DNA of 64,000 nucleotides, taken from the NCBI RefSeq assembly GCF_019711495.1, contig NZ_JAIGNM010000001.1, forward strand, positions 372,001-436,000. Direction: 5' to 3'. The position numbers were made by a program, and so were the translations under genes. This document shows, in pieces, positions 57,755 to 64,000 of the stretch (position 1 is the stretch's first letter; every line of letters starts with the position of its first letter). The notes beneath the pieces were generated by a model. The model was not told where the DNA came from. It made no database searches and saw nothing but the letters and a program-made list of their open reading frames with translations. This DNA comes from Qipengyuania xiamenensis (lineage in GTDB: Bacteria; Pseudomonadota; Alphaproteobacteria; Sphingomonadales; Sphingomonadaceae).

Positions 57755-57770
57755 CCCCTCGCGAACCGTT
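57745..57770 (+). promoter_or_regulatory. Second EcfG-type promoter in the stress cluster
   Basis: GGAAC (57745-57749), 17 nt, CGTT (57767-57770). It lies at the end of the preceding gene, 34 bp before the ATG at 57804. Confidence 0.65.
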
Positions 57771-57803
57771 ATACCTACGAACACGAATTCAAGAGGTTTA
57801 CCC

Positions 57804-58313
57804 ATGTCCGACACAGCAGAAAGCAACGTCACCCCGATCAGCGCAGACAGCAAGCTGACCGATGAGGAGAAGCGCCAGCAGCTGCGCGCCCGCATCGAAG
57901 CAGGTGAACGCCGCAACGAAGAACGCTCGTTTGCCGACCAGGCGAAGGACGTAGCCGACAGCGCGATCGAATTTGCCAAGAAGCATCCGGTTGCCACCGT
58001 CGCGGGCGCAGTCGTCGTCGGTCTCGCGATCGGTGCCATGACCCGCCGCGGTCGCGAGCTCGGTCGTCGCGGTGGTTCGCTCGCATCCTATGCGACCGAT
58101 GCCGCCATCGCATACGGCCTTTCGATGATCGAAGGTGCCGGTGACAAGTTCGAAGATTTCAGCGACGCAGCCGGCACGCAGGCCCGCCGCATCAAGCGCG
58201 ACGCCGGTTATCGCCTCGATTCGATGGGCGACACCGTCCGCTCGAGCAGCCGCCGCGCAAGCCGCAAATCTTCGCGTGCCTATCGCGACCTTCGCGCGCG
58301 CCTGACCAACTAA
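57804..58313 (+). CDS. DUF883-like membrane-anchored protein with basic tail
   Basis: This 169-residue protein has a charged N-terminus with coiled-coil (about 20-45), a hydrophobic helix preceded by FAKKHPVATVAGAVVVGLAIG, and a long basic tail rich in Arg and Ser. The segment before the helix matches the DUF883 pattern. The basic tail could bind nucleic acid or acidic lipids. It has its own EcfG-type promoter and an AAGAGG ribosome site, and a terminator hairpin follows. Confidence 0.75.
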   Translation: MSDTAESNVTPISADSKLTDEEKRQQLRARIEAGERRNEERSFADQAKDVADSAIEFAKKHPVATVAGAVVVGLAIGAMTRRGRELGRRGGSLASYATDAAIAYGLSMIEGAGDKFEDFSDAAGTQARRIKRDAGYRLDSMGDTVRSSSRRASRKSSRAYRDLRARLTN

Positions 58314-58337
58314 ACCGAATCTAAACCAAAACCACGT

Positions 58338-58369
58338 AGCGGCGTGACGGGCTTGCCTGTCGCGCCGCT
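58338..58369 (+). terminator. Terminator of the stress cluster
   Basis: A 14-bp stem with two G-T pairs (58338-58351 with 58356-58369) and a four-base loop, followed by TTCGTT. Confidence 0.75.
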
Positions 58370-58417
58370 TTCGTTATTGGCGTGGCCGAATTTCCTCCCC
58401 AAGCGAAAGAACCGATC

Positions 58418-58648
58418 ATGGAAGAAAAAGAGAGCAAGCAGACGCTTTACCTGGTGATGGGCGGACGCGTGACCGATCCGCGCAGCGTCACCTTCTCGGA
58501 TCCCGAGAGCATCCACGTCGCCGGCGTATATTCCACCTATGAAAATGCAGAGAGCGCATGGCGCGGCAACGCGCAGCGCACGGTCGACGATGCCGAAATG
58601 AAATACGTCATCGTCCACCTCCACAAGCTGCTCGATCCCGAGGCCTGA
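58418..58648 (+). CDS. DUF4170 domain protein
   Basis: This 76-residue protein has the DUF4170 pattern TLYLVMGGRVTDP, VAGVYSTYENAESAWRGNAQ and VDDAEMKYVIVHLHKLLDP. The function is not known; the family is typical of alphaproteobacteria. ATG 58418 gives the family length; a GTG at 58382 would add 12 residues. It is followed by the GNAT gene after 11 bp. Confidence 0.82.
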   Translation: MEEKESKQTLYLVMGGRVTDPRSVTFSDPESIHVAGVYSTYENAESAWRGNAQRTVDDAEMKYVIVHLHKLLDPEA

Positions 58649-58659
58649 GGACAAACACG

Positions 58660-59160
58660 ATGGGTTATTCGATCCGCTCATTCGAGGAAGGCGATGCGGA
58701 AGCGCTCGCCGAACTTGGCCGTGCAGCGATCGGAGCCATCGGACCGGATGCCTACAGCGAAGAACAGGTAGAAGCGTGGCTGGCGAATTTCGCCGGCCCG
58801 GAGGTTTACCAGGCGCAGGCCGACGCAGGGACGCAGATCTTCATCGCCACCGATGAGGACGACGAACCGGTCGCCTATGCGATGCTGGAGCAGACCGGTC
58901 ATCTCGACCATCTCTACTGCCATCCCGATCACACGAAGGAAGGACTGGCCACCAGTCTTCTCGAGACGGCAGCGTTATACGCCAAATATCACGGGATCAC
59001 CCATCTCTTCACCGAGGCCAGCCACATCGCGAAGCCTGCGTTCGAAAGCGCCGGCTACACGGCAATGAAGAAGCGCACATTCGAAATCGATGGCGTGGAG
59101 ATCACGAACTGGGCGATGGTGAAAACCATCGAACCGGCACGAGGCATCCGCACCGCCTGA
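58660..59160 (+). CDS. GNAT-family N-acetyltransferase
   Basis: This 166-residue acetyltransferase has the acetyl-CoA-binding region LYCHPDHTKEGLATSLLE, a variant of the usual R/Q-xx-G-x-G/A. FIATDEDDEPVAYAMLE forms the core strands. The substrate is unknown. ATG 58660 follows the DUF4170 stop by 11 bp, so the pair is likely one transcript. Confidence 0.85.
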   Translation: MGYSIRSFEEGDAEALAELGRAAIGAIGPDAYSEEQVEAWLANFAGPEVYQAQADAGTQIFIATDEDDEPVAYAMLEQTGHLDHLYCHPDHTKEGLATSLLETAALYAKYHGITHLFTEASHIAKPAFESAGYTAMKKRTFEIDGVEITNWAMVKTIEPARGIRTA

Positions 59161-59163
59161 ACA

Positions 59164-59190
59164 AAAAACCCAGCACGTGGCGGGGTTTTT
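59164..59190. terminator. Bidirectional terminator between GNAT and greA
   Basis: AAAAACCC (59164-59171) pairs with GGGTTTTT (59183-59190). A-run and T-run on either side allow use by both convergent genes. Confidence 0.75.
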
Positions 59191-59213
59191 CATATTCAGT
59201 CGCGCGACGAAGA

Positions 59214-59681
59214 TCAGATGAATTCGATCTTTTCGATCAGGTAGAACTTGTCGCCGCTCGGCACGGTGACTTCCACTTCGTCTTCCAGCTGCTTGCCGAT
59301 CAGCGCTCGTGCGATCGGCGAGGTGTAGCTGATGCGACCCTTGCTCGCATCGGCTTCGGTCTGGCCCACGATCTGGTACTTCACCGGCTTGTCGTCTTCA
59401 TCGAGCAGGGTCACGGTCGCGCCGAAGATGACCTTGTCGCCGGACAGCGTGGTCGGATCGATAATCTGCGCACGGCTGATCTTGTCCTCGAGATCGCCGA
59501 TCATCGCCTCTACCTGGCCCTGGCGTTCCTTGGCGGCATGGTATTCGGCGTTTTCCGAGAGGTCGCCGTGTGCACGCGCTTCCTCGATCGCATCGACGAT
59601 ACGGGGCCGTTCTGCACGCAGCACCTTGAGGTCTGCGGTCAGCTTCTCATAGCCCTCTGCCAGCATGGGCACTTTTTCCAT
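59214..59681 (-). CDS. greA: Transcription elongation factor GreA
   Basis: This 155-residue factor rescues backtracked RNA polymerase by stimulating transcript cleavage. The N-terminal coiled-coil has the acidic tip [14 protein letters not shown], and the C-terminal FKBP-like domain has [16 protein letters not shown]. Length is normal. It lies 115 bp downstream of carB on the same strand. Confidence 0.97.
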   Translation of the reverse strand: MEKVPMLAEGYEKLTADLKVLRAERPRIVDAIEEARAHGDLSENAEYHAAKERQGQVEAMIGDLEDKISRAQIIDPTTLSGDKVIFGATVTLLDEDDKPVKYQIVGQTEADASKGRISYTSPIARALIGKQLEDEVEVTVPSGDKFYLIEKIEFI

Positions 59682-59795
59682 GGGGCTTCAATCCTTCCTG
59701 CTTTGCGGCCCCTCCCCGGACAATTCGAACCCGGTCCGCGAATTTGCGGAGCCTTGGGCGGTCGAATGTGAGGAAGGGGTACGCGTGTGTTCTTG

Positions 59796-62700
59796 TCAGC
59801 TATAATAGTCTTGCAAGGAACGCACTTCAAGCTGCTCGGTCGAAACCTCTGCAATCGCCCGTGCCGCGGCCAGGCTTCCGGCCGCAGTGGTGTAATAGGG
59901 AAGCTTCTTTTCCAGCGCCGCTTCACGGATGGATTTGCTGTCCAGAAGCGACTGCCAGCCCTCGGTGGAGTTGAAGATCAGCGCCACTTCGCCGTCGATA
60001 ATCGCATCGACGATGTGCGGACGTCCTTCGGCGACCTTGTTGACCCGCTCCACGTCGAGCCCCTGCTCCGAGAGGAAACGCTGGGTTCCGCCGGTCGCAA
60101 TGACCTTGAAGCCCTGTTCGAGTATGGTCCTGACCGCCGGAAGGATGACTTCCTTGTCGCTGTCCTTGACCGAGACGAACACCGTGCCTTCAGTCGGCAG
60201 GCGCATACCCGCCCCCAGCTGCGATTTGTAGAACGCCGCAGGAAAACCGCGGTCGATGCCCATCACCTCGCCGGTGGATTTCATCTCGGGCGAAAGCACG
60301 GGGTCCGCACCGGGGAAGCGGGCGAAGGGGAAGACGGCTTCCTTCACCGCCATGTGATCGGGCCGCAGGTTGAAGGGCTCGAAATCCGAAAGCGGTTCGC
60401 CCGCCATGACGCGTGCCGCAACCTTGGCGACCGGCTGGCCGATGGCCTTGGCGACGAAAGGCACCGTGCGGCTGGCGCGCGGGTTGACCTCGATCAGGTA
60501 GACCTCGCCATCCTTGACCGCGAACTGCACGTTCATGAGGCCGCGAACGTCGAGCGCTTCGGCAAGTGCCGTGGCCTGGCGCTCCATTTCCTCGACGATA
60601 TCATCGGAGAGGCTGTAGGGCGGCAGGGTGCAGGCGCTGTCGCCCGAGTGGACGCCTGCTTCCTCGATATGCTGCATGACGCCAGCGATGCGGACTTCGC
60701 TGCCATCCGCAATTACGTCGACGTCGCATTCGATCGCGTCGCGCAGGTACTGGTCGACGAGCACTGGACTGTCGCCAGACACGTTTACGGCAGTGTTGAT
60801 GTAGTCATCGAGCTGCGGTTCGCTGTCGACGATTTCCATCGCGCGGCCGCCGAGCACGTAGCTCGGGCGGAGGAGCACCGGATAACCGATGCGCGCAGCG
60901 GCTGCGGCAGCCTCGTCGCGGCTTTTGGCGATGCCGTTGAGCGGCTGCTTGAGGTTGAGCTTGTTGACCAGCCTGGCGAACCGCTCGCGGTCTTCGGCAA
61001 GGTCGATCGCGTCGGGCGAGGTACCGAGGATCGGAATGCCTTCACGTTCGAGCGCGGCGGCGAGCTTCAAAGGCGTCTGGCCGCCGAACTGGACGATCGT
61101 GCCGACCACTTCGCCCTTCGACATCTCTACGCGCATGATCTCGAGCACGTCCTCTTCGGTCAGCGGCTCGAAATAGAGGCGGTCCGAAGTGTCGTAATCG
61201 GTCGAAACCGTTTCCGGATTGCAGTTGACCATGATGGTCTCGAACCCGGCCTCTGCCAAAGCGAAACAGGCGTGGACGCAGCAATAGTCGAATTCGATAC
61301 CCTGTCCGATGCGGTTCGGGCCGCCGCCGAGGATGACAATCTTCTTACGATCGGACGGATCGGCCTCGTCCTCGGCCTCACCGAAGCTCGGGGCTTCGTA
61401 GGTCGAGTACATATACGGCGTGATTGCCTCGAATTCGGCGGCGCAGCTGTCGATGCGCTTGTAGACCGGATAGACGCCCAGCTTGTGACGCAGCTTGCGC
61501 ACTTCCTGCTCGCTCGTCGCGCCAGCCATCGCGCGCAGCGCGTCGTGGAGCAGGCCCGAGCGGCGGGCCTGTGTCTCGGCCATGCCGCCAGCGACACCGA
61601 CCGAGCGGACCGCCAGCGTGGCGAGGCGCTTGTCCGAAAAGCCCATCGCCTTCAGGCGGCGCATTTCCGTCGCATCGCGCGGCAGGCCGTTGTGGCCCAG
61701 CATGTTCTCTTCGTAGATGATCGCTTCGATCTGGCGCAGGAACCACGGGTCGAAACCGGTGATCTGCGCGATTTCCTCAACGGTGAATTCTTCGCGGAAT
61801 GCCTGCGCGATCTTGAGGATGCGATCGGGGGTACGCTGGCTGAGCGATGCGGTGATCTTTTCCTTCGAGACGCCCTCGAGTTCGGGGACGCGGTTGAAGC
61901 CGTCGAGGCCGGTTTCCAAACCGCGAAGCGCCTTCTGCATCGATTCCGCGAAACAGCGACCGATAGCCATGACCTCGCCGACCGACTTCATCGCGGTCGA
62001 GAGCTCGTTCTTCGAACCCTTGAACTTCTCGAAAGCGAAGCGCGGGATCTTGGTTACGACATAGTCGATGGTCGGTTCGAAGCTTGCCGGCGTCGCGCCG
62101 GTGATCTCGTTCTGGATTTCGTCGAGCGTGTAGCCGACAGCGAGCTTCGCCGCGACGCGCGCGATGGGGAAGCCGGTCGCCTTCGATGCGAGCGCCGAAG
62201 ACCGCGAGACACGCGGGTTCATCTCGATGACGATGAGGCGGCCATCCTTAGGATTGACTGCGAACTGTACGTTCGAACCGCCTGTTTCCACGCCGATTTC
62301 ACGCAGCACCTCGATCGAGGCGGTGCGCATGATCTGATATTCCTTGTCGGTCAGCGTCAGCGCCGGTGCAACCGTGATGGAGTCGCCGGTATGCACGCCC
62401 ATCGGATCGACGTTCTCGATCGAACAAATGATGATGCAATTGTCTTTGCGGTCGCGCACCACCTCCATCTCGTATTCCTTCCAGCCGAGGAGCGATTCCT
62501 CGATCAGGACCTCGGTGGTGGGCGATGCGTCGAGGCCTTCGCGAACGATACGCTCGAACTCGGCCTTGTTGTAGGCGATGCCGCCGCCGGTTCCACCAAG
62601 CGTGAAGCTGGGGCGGATGATGGCAGGCAGGCCCGTGCGCTCGAGCACGGCATAGGCTTCCTCGACCGTGTTCGCGACACCACTGCGCGCGCTTTCCAGG

Positions 62701-63119
62701 CCGATAGCATCCATAGCCTCGCGGAAACGCTGGCGGTTTTCGGCCTTGTCGATGGCATCGGCATCTGCGCCGATCATCTGCACGCCGAACTTCTCGAGCG
62801 TGCCGTCATTGAACAGCGACAGGGCGCAGTTCAGCGCCGTCTGCCCGCCCATCGTCGGCAGGACCGCGTCGGGCCGTTCCTTTTCGATAATCTTGGCGAC
62901 GATCTCGGGTGTGATCGGCTCGACATAGGTCGCGTCGGCCATTTCCGGATCGGTCATGATCGTGGCGGGGTTCGAGTTCACCAGGATGACCCGATACCCC
63001 TCTTCCTTCAGCGCCTTGATCGCCTGCGTGCCGGAATAGTCGAATTCGCACGCCTGGCCGATAATGATCGGGCCGGCGCCGATTACGAGGATCGAGGAAA
63101 TGTCTGTGCGTTTGGGCAT
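59796..63119 (-). CDS. carB: Carbamoyl-phosphate synthase large subunit
   Basis: This 1107-residue enzyme has two ATP-grasp halves. It makes carbamoyl phosphate from bicarbonate, ammonia and two ATP for arginine and pyrimidine synthesis. First half: [24 protein letters not shown] (in two blocks) and [12 protein letters not shown]. Second half: [18 protein letters not shown] and [10 protein letters not shown]. The C-terminal allosteric (MGS) domain is [14 protein letters not shown]. Length is slightly above the E. coli enzyme. A lipoprotein gene separates it from carA. Confidence 0.97.
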   Translation of the reverse strand: MPKRTDISSILVIGAGPIIIGQACEFDYSGTQAIKALKEEGYRVILVNSNPATIMTDPEMADATYVEPITPEIVAKIIEKERPDAVLPTMGGQTALNCALSLFNDGTLEKFGVQMIGADADAIDKAENRQRFREAMDAIGLESARSGVANTVEEAYAVLERTGLPAIIRPSFTLGGTGGGIAYNKAEFERIVREGLDASPTTEVLIEESLLGWKEYEMEVVRDRKDNCIIICSIENVDPMGVHTGDSITVAPALTLTDKEYQIMRTASIEVLREIGVETGGSNVQFAVNPKDGRLIVIEMNPRVSRSSALASKATGFPIARVAAKLAVGYTLDEIQNEITGATPASFEPTIDYVVTKIPRFAFEKFKGSKNELSTAMKSVGEVMAIGRCFAESMQKALRGLETGLDGFNRVPELEGVSKEKITASLSQRTPDRILKIAQAFREEFTVEEIAQITGFDPWFLRQIEAIIYEENMLGHNGLPRDATEMRRLKAMGFSDKRLATLAVRSVGVAGGMAETQARRSGLLHDALRAMAGATSEQEVRKLRHKLGVYPVYKRIDSCAAEFEAITPYMYSTYEAPSFGEAEDEADPSDRKKIVILGGGPNRIGQGIEFDYCCVHACFALAEAGFETIMVNCNPETVSTDYDTSDRLYFEPLTEEDVLEIMRVEMSKGEVVGTIVQFGGQTPLKLAAALEREGIPILGTSPDAIDLAEDRERFARLVNKLNLKQPLNGIAKSRDEAAAAAARIGYPVLLRPSYVLGGRAMEIVDSEPQLDDYINTAVNVSGDSPVLVDQYLRDAIECDVDVIADGSEVRIAGVMQHIEEAGVHSGDSACTLPPYSLSDDIVEEMERQATALAEALDVRGLMNVQFAVKDGEVYLIEVNPRASRTVPFVAKAIGQPVAKVAARVMAGEPLSDFEPFNLRPDHMAVKEAVFPFARFPGADPVLSPEMKSTGEVMGIDRGFPAAFYKSQLGAGMRLPTEGTVFVSVKDSDKEVILPAVRTILEQGFKVIATGGTQRFLSEQGLDVERVNKVAEGRPHIVDAIIDGEVALIFNSTEGWQSLLDSKSIREAALEKKLPYYTTAAGSLAAARAIAEVSTEQLEVRSLQDYYS

Positions 63120-63131
63120 GGGAGCTTTCGT

Positions 63132-63626
63132 CTATGATCCGCTGATCGCTGCGCGCTGGCTGTCGGTGGAGAAATACTTGCCGTCGAATCCGGCGGTGAT
63201 GTTGGTCCGGACCTCGTCCGGGATGCGGCACTTGGCCGCCACTTTTCCGACGACGCTATCGATCCGGTCGCGCACGGTCATGATCTGGCCGCTCTCGTCA
63301 TCGATAGGCGTGAAGCTTTCCTCGGCCATCTCGTTCCCCTCGCCGTTCATGCAGGGAAACACCGAGGCGCGCACCGTAGCGCGCGGGCCATTCGAGCCCG
63401 GTGCAAGCGAGTAAGCGAGTGTCAGCTGGTTCAGCTGGCGCTTCAGCTGGAAGGCGCCGTTATCGTCGGTGCCGACAGTCCAGCCGGTATCGACCTGAGG
63501 GACTGCTGCAGGACCTGCCTCGCCATTTGCTGCCTGCGATGCAGTATCGGAACTACCGCAGGCTACGAGCGACAAAGCCAGTACCGCCGCCACGACCGCT
63601 GAATGCGTGTGCTTGAAAGTGGTCAT
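63132..63626 (-). CDS. Hypothetical lipoprotein between carA and carB
   Basis: This 164-residue protein has a lipoprotein signal (lipobox LVAC, Cys23) and a linker rich in Ala and Gly. A compact domain follows with ASVFPCMNGEGN, DRIDSVVGKVAAKCRIP and TAGFDGKYFS; two Cys there could be bonded. The family is not recognised. Its ATG overlaps the carA stop as TGATG, and carB follows after 12 bp, so it is made with the two subunits of a cytosolic enzyme. A role in that pathway is not evident. Confidence 0.75.
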   Translation of the reverse strand: MTTFKHTHSAVVAAVLALSLVACGSSDTASQAANGEAGPAAVPQVDTGWTVGTDDNGAFQLKRQLNQLTLAYSLAPGSNGPRATVRASVFPCMNGEGNEMAEESFTPIDDESGQIMTVRDRIDSVVGKVAAKCRIPDEVRTNITAGFDGKYFSTDSQRAAISGS

Positions 63627-64000
63627 CAGAGCATCCCCACGAATTTTTCGAACAGGTAGAAACTGTCCTGCGGCCCGGGGCTTGCCTCGGGGTGGTATTG
63701 AACTCCGAACGCCTTCTTGCCCCTGATCGTGATCCCGCAATTGGTGCCGTCGAAGAGTGAAACGTGGGTCTGTTCGACCGTTTCGGGCAGCGTTTCGACA
63801 TCGATGGCGAATCCGTGGTTCATGCTGGTGATCTCGACGAGGCCGGTGCTCTCGCCCCACCCTTCCCCGACGCGCTGGACGGGGTGGTTGGCGCCGCGAT
63901 GACCTTGGAACATCTTGGCGGTCTTCGCGCCAGCCGCGAGGCCGAGCATCTGGTGGCCGAGGCAGATGCCGAACAGCGGGATATCGCGTTCGAGCAGGCC
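63626..64000 (-). CDS. carA: Carbamoyl-phosphate synthase small subunit, N-terminus cut off by window edge
   Basis: The C-terminal 124 residues of the glutamine amidotransferase subunit are visible. They contain the catalytic Cys in [11 protein letters not shown], then NHPVQ and [10 protein letters not shown], and the His and Glu in YHPEASPGP. The subunit supplies ammonia to CarB. The N-terminal part lies beyond 64,000. Its stop overlaps the start of the lipoprotein gene. Confidence 0.96.
   Translation of the reverse strand, partial: GLLERDIPLFGICLGHQMLGLAAGAKTAKMFQGHRGANHPVQRVGEGWGESTGLVEITSMNHGFAIDVETLPETVEQTHVSLFDGTNCGITIRGKKAFGVQYHPEASPGPQDSFYLFEKFVGML

Noticed and set aside
59787..63137. 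Open frame of 1116 codons opposite carB
   Set aside because: It mirrors the carB frame in GC-rich codons and encodes no recognisable motif, while carB is complete with all its domains.

Overview
The window is about 64 kb of GC-rich chromosome from an alphaproteobacterium, most likely Sphingomonadales, family Erythrobacteraceae. The basis for this is gene content and order (mreBCD-mrdA-rodA, ComF next to a BioC/NDUFAF5-like methyltransferase, MerR regulator next to an acyl-CoA dehydrogenase, bifunctional hydrolase/OsmC protein, DUF4170, DUF1206), codon use, and promoters that fit the alphaproteobacterial general-stress sigma factor EcfG (GGAAC-N16/17-CGTT). The assignment comes from recognition, not from a database search.

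Left part (1-15.3 kb): a hydrolase/OsmC gene, a MoxR-type AAA ATPase and its VWA partner separated by an inverted soluble chemoreceptor gene, a GH171-type muramidase with a DOMON-like gene, tyrS, a PilZ protein, an MFS transporter overlapping cysK, a secreted S9 peptidase, and an acyl-CoA dehydrogenase with a MerR-type regulator. From 15.3 to 34 kb: hisI, a probable structured non-coding RNA with its own terminator, comF, a methyltransferase, ppdK, glyQ-glyS, three consecutive TraB/GumN-family exported proteins, rplY, pth, a Tat-type SDR, ychF, a phosphodiesterase lipoprotein, DUF1206 behind an EcfG-type promoter, a glutaredoxin-MauE fusion behind a CsoR/FrmR-type operator, and a MaoC protein. 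From 34 to 43.4 kb: mutL with a downstream lipoprotein, the complete rod-shape operon mreB-mreC-mreD-mrdA-rodA, a LuxR-type regulator without a neighbouring luxI, and a small unknown gene.

The accessory part is a 7.1-kb integrated element (about 43,523-50,630) in the 3' end of a tRNA-Lys(CTT) gene. A perfect 51-nt repeat of the tRNA 3' end flanks it. It carries a tyrosine integrase, an AlpA-like DNA-binding protein, two unknown proteins and a 1257-residue SIR2-domain protein that looks like a defence-associated sirtuin. Its base composition is visibly more AT-rich than the surroundings.

Right part (50.6-64 kb): ribB with an N-terminal helix-turn-helix domain, preceded by two palindromes, then ribH; an unknown beta-barrel-like gene with a phosphotransferase gene; eno; a four-gene cluster of YqjD/YqjE-like membrane proteins behind two EcfG-type promoters; DUF4170, GNAT, greA; and carB, a small lipoprotein gene and carA (cut by the window edge). 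The most notable items are the SIR2 element, the HTH-RibB fusion with possible autoregulatory sites, the EcfG promoters, the orphan CsoR-like operator, the TraB triplet and the unassigned RNA between hisI and comF.
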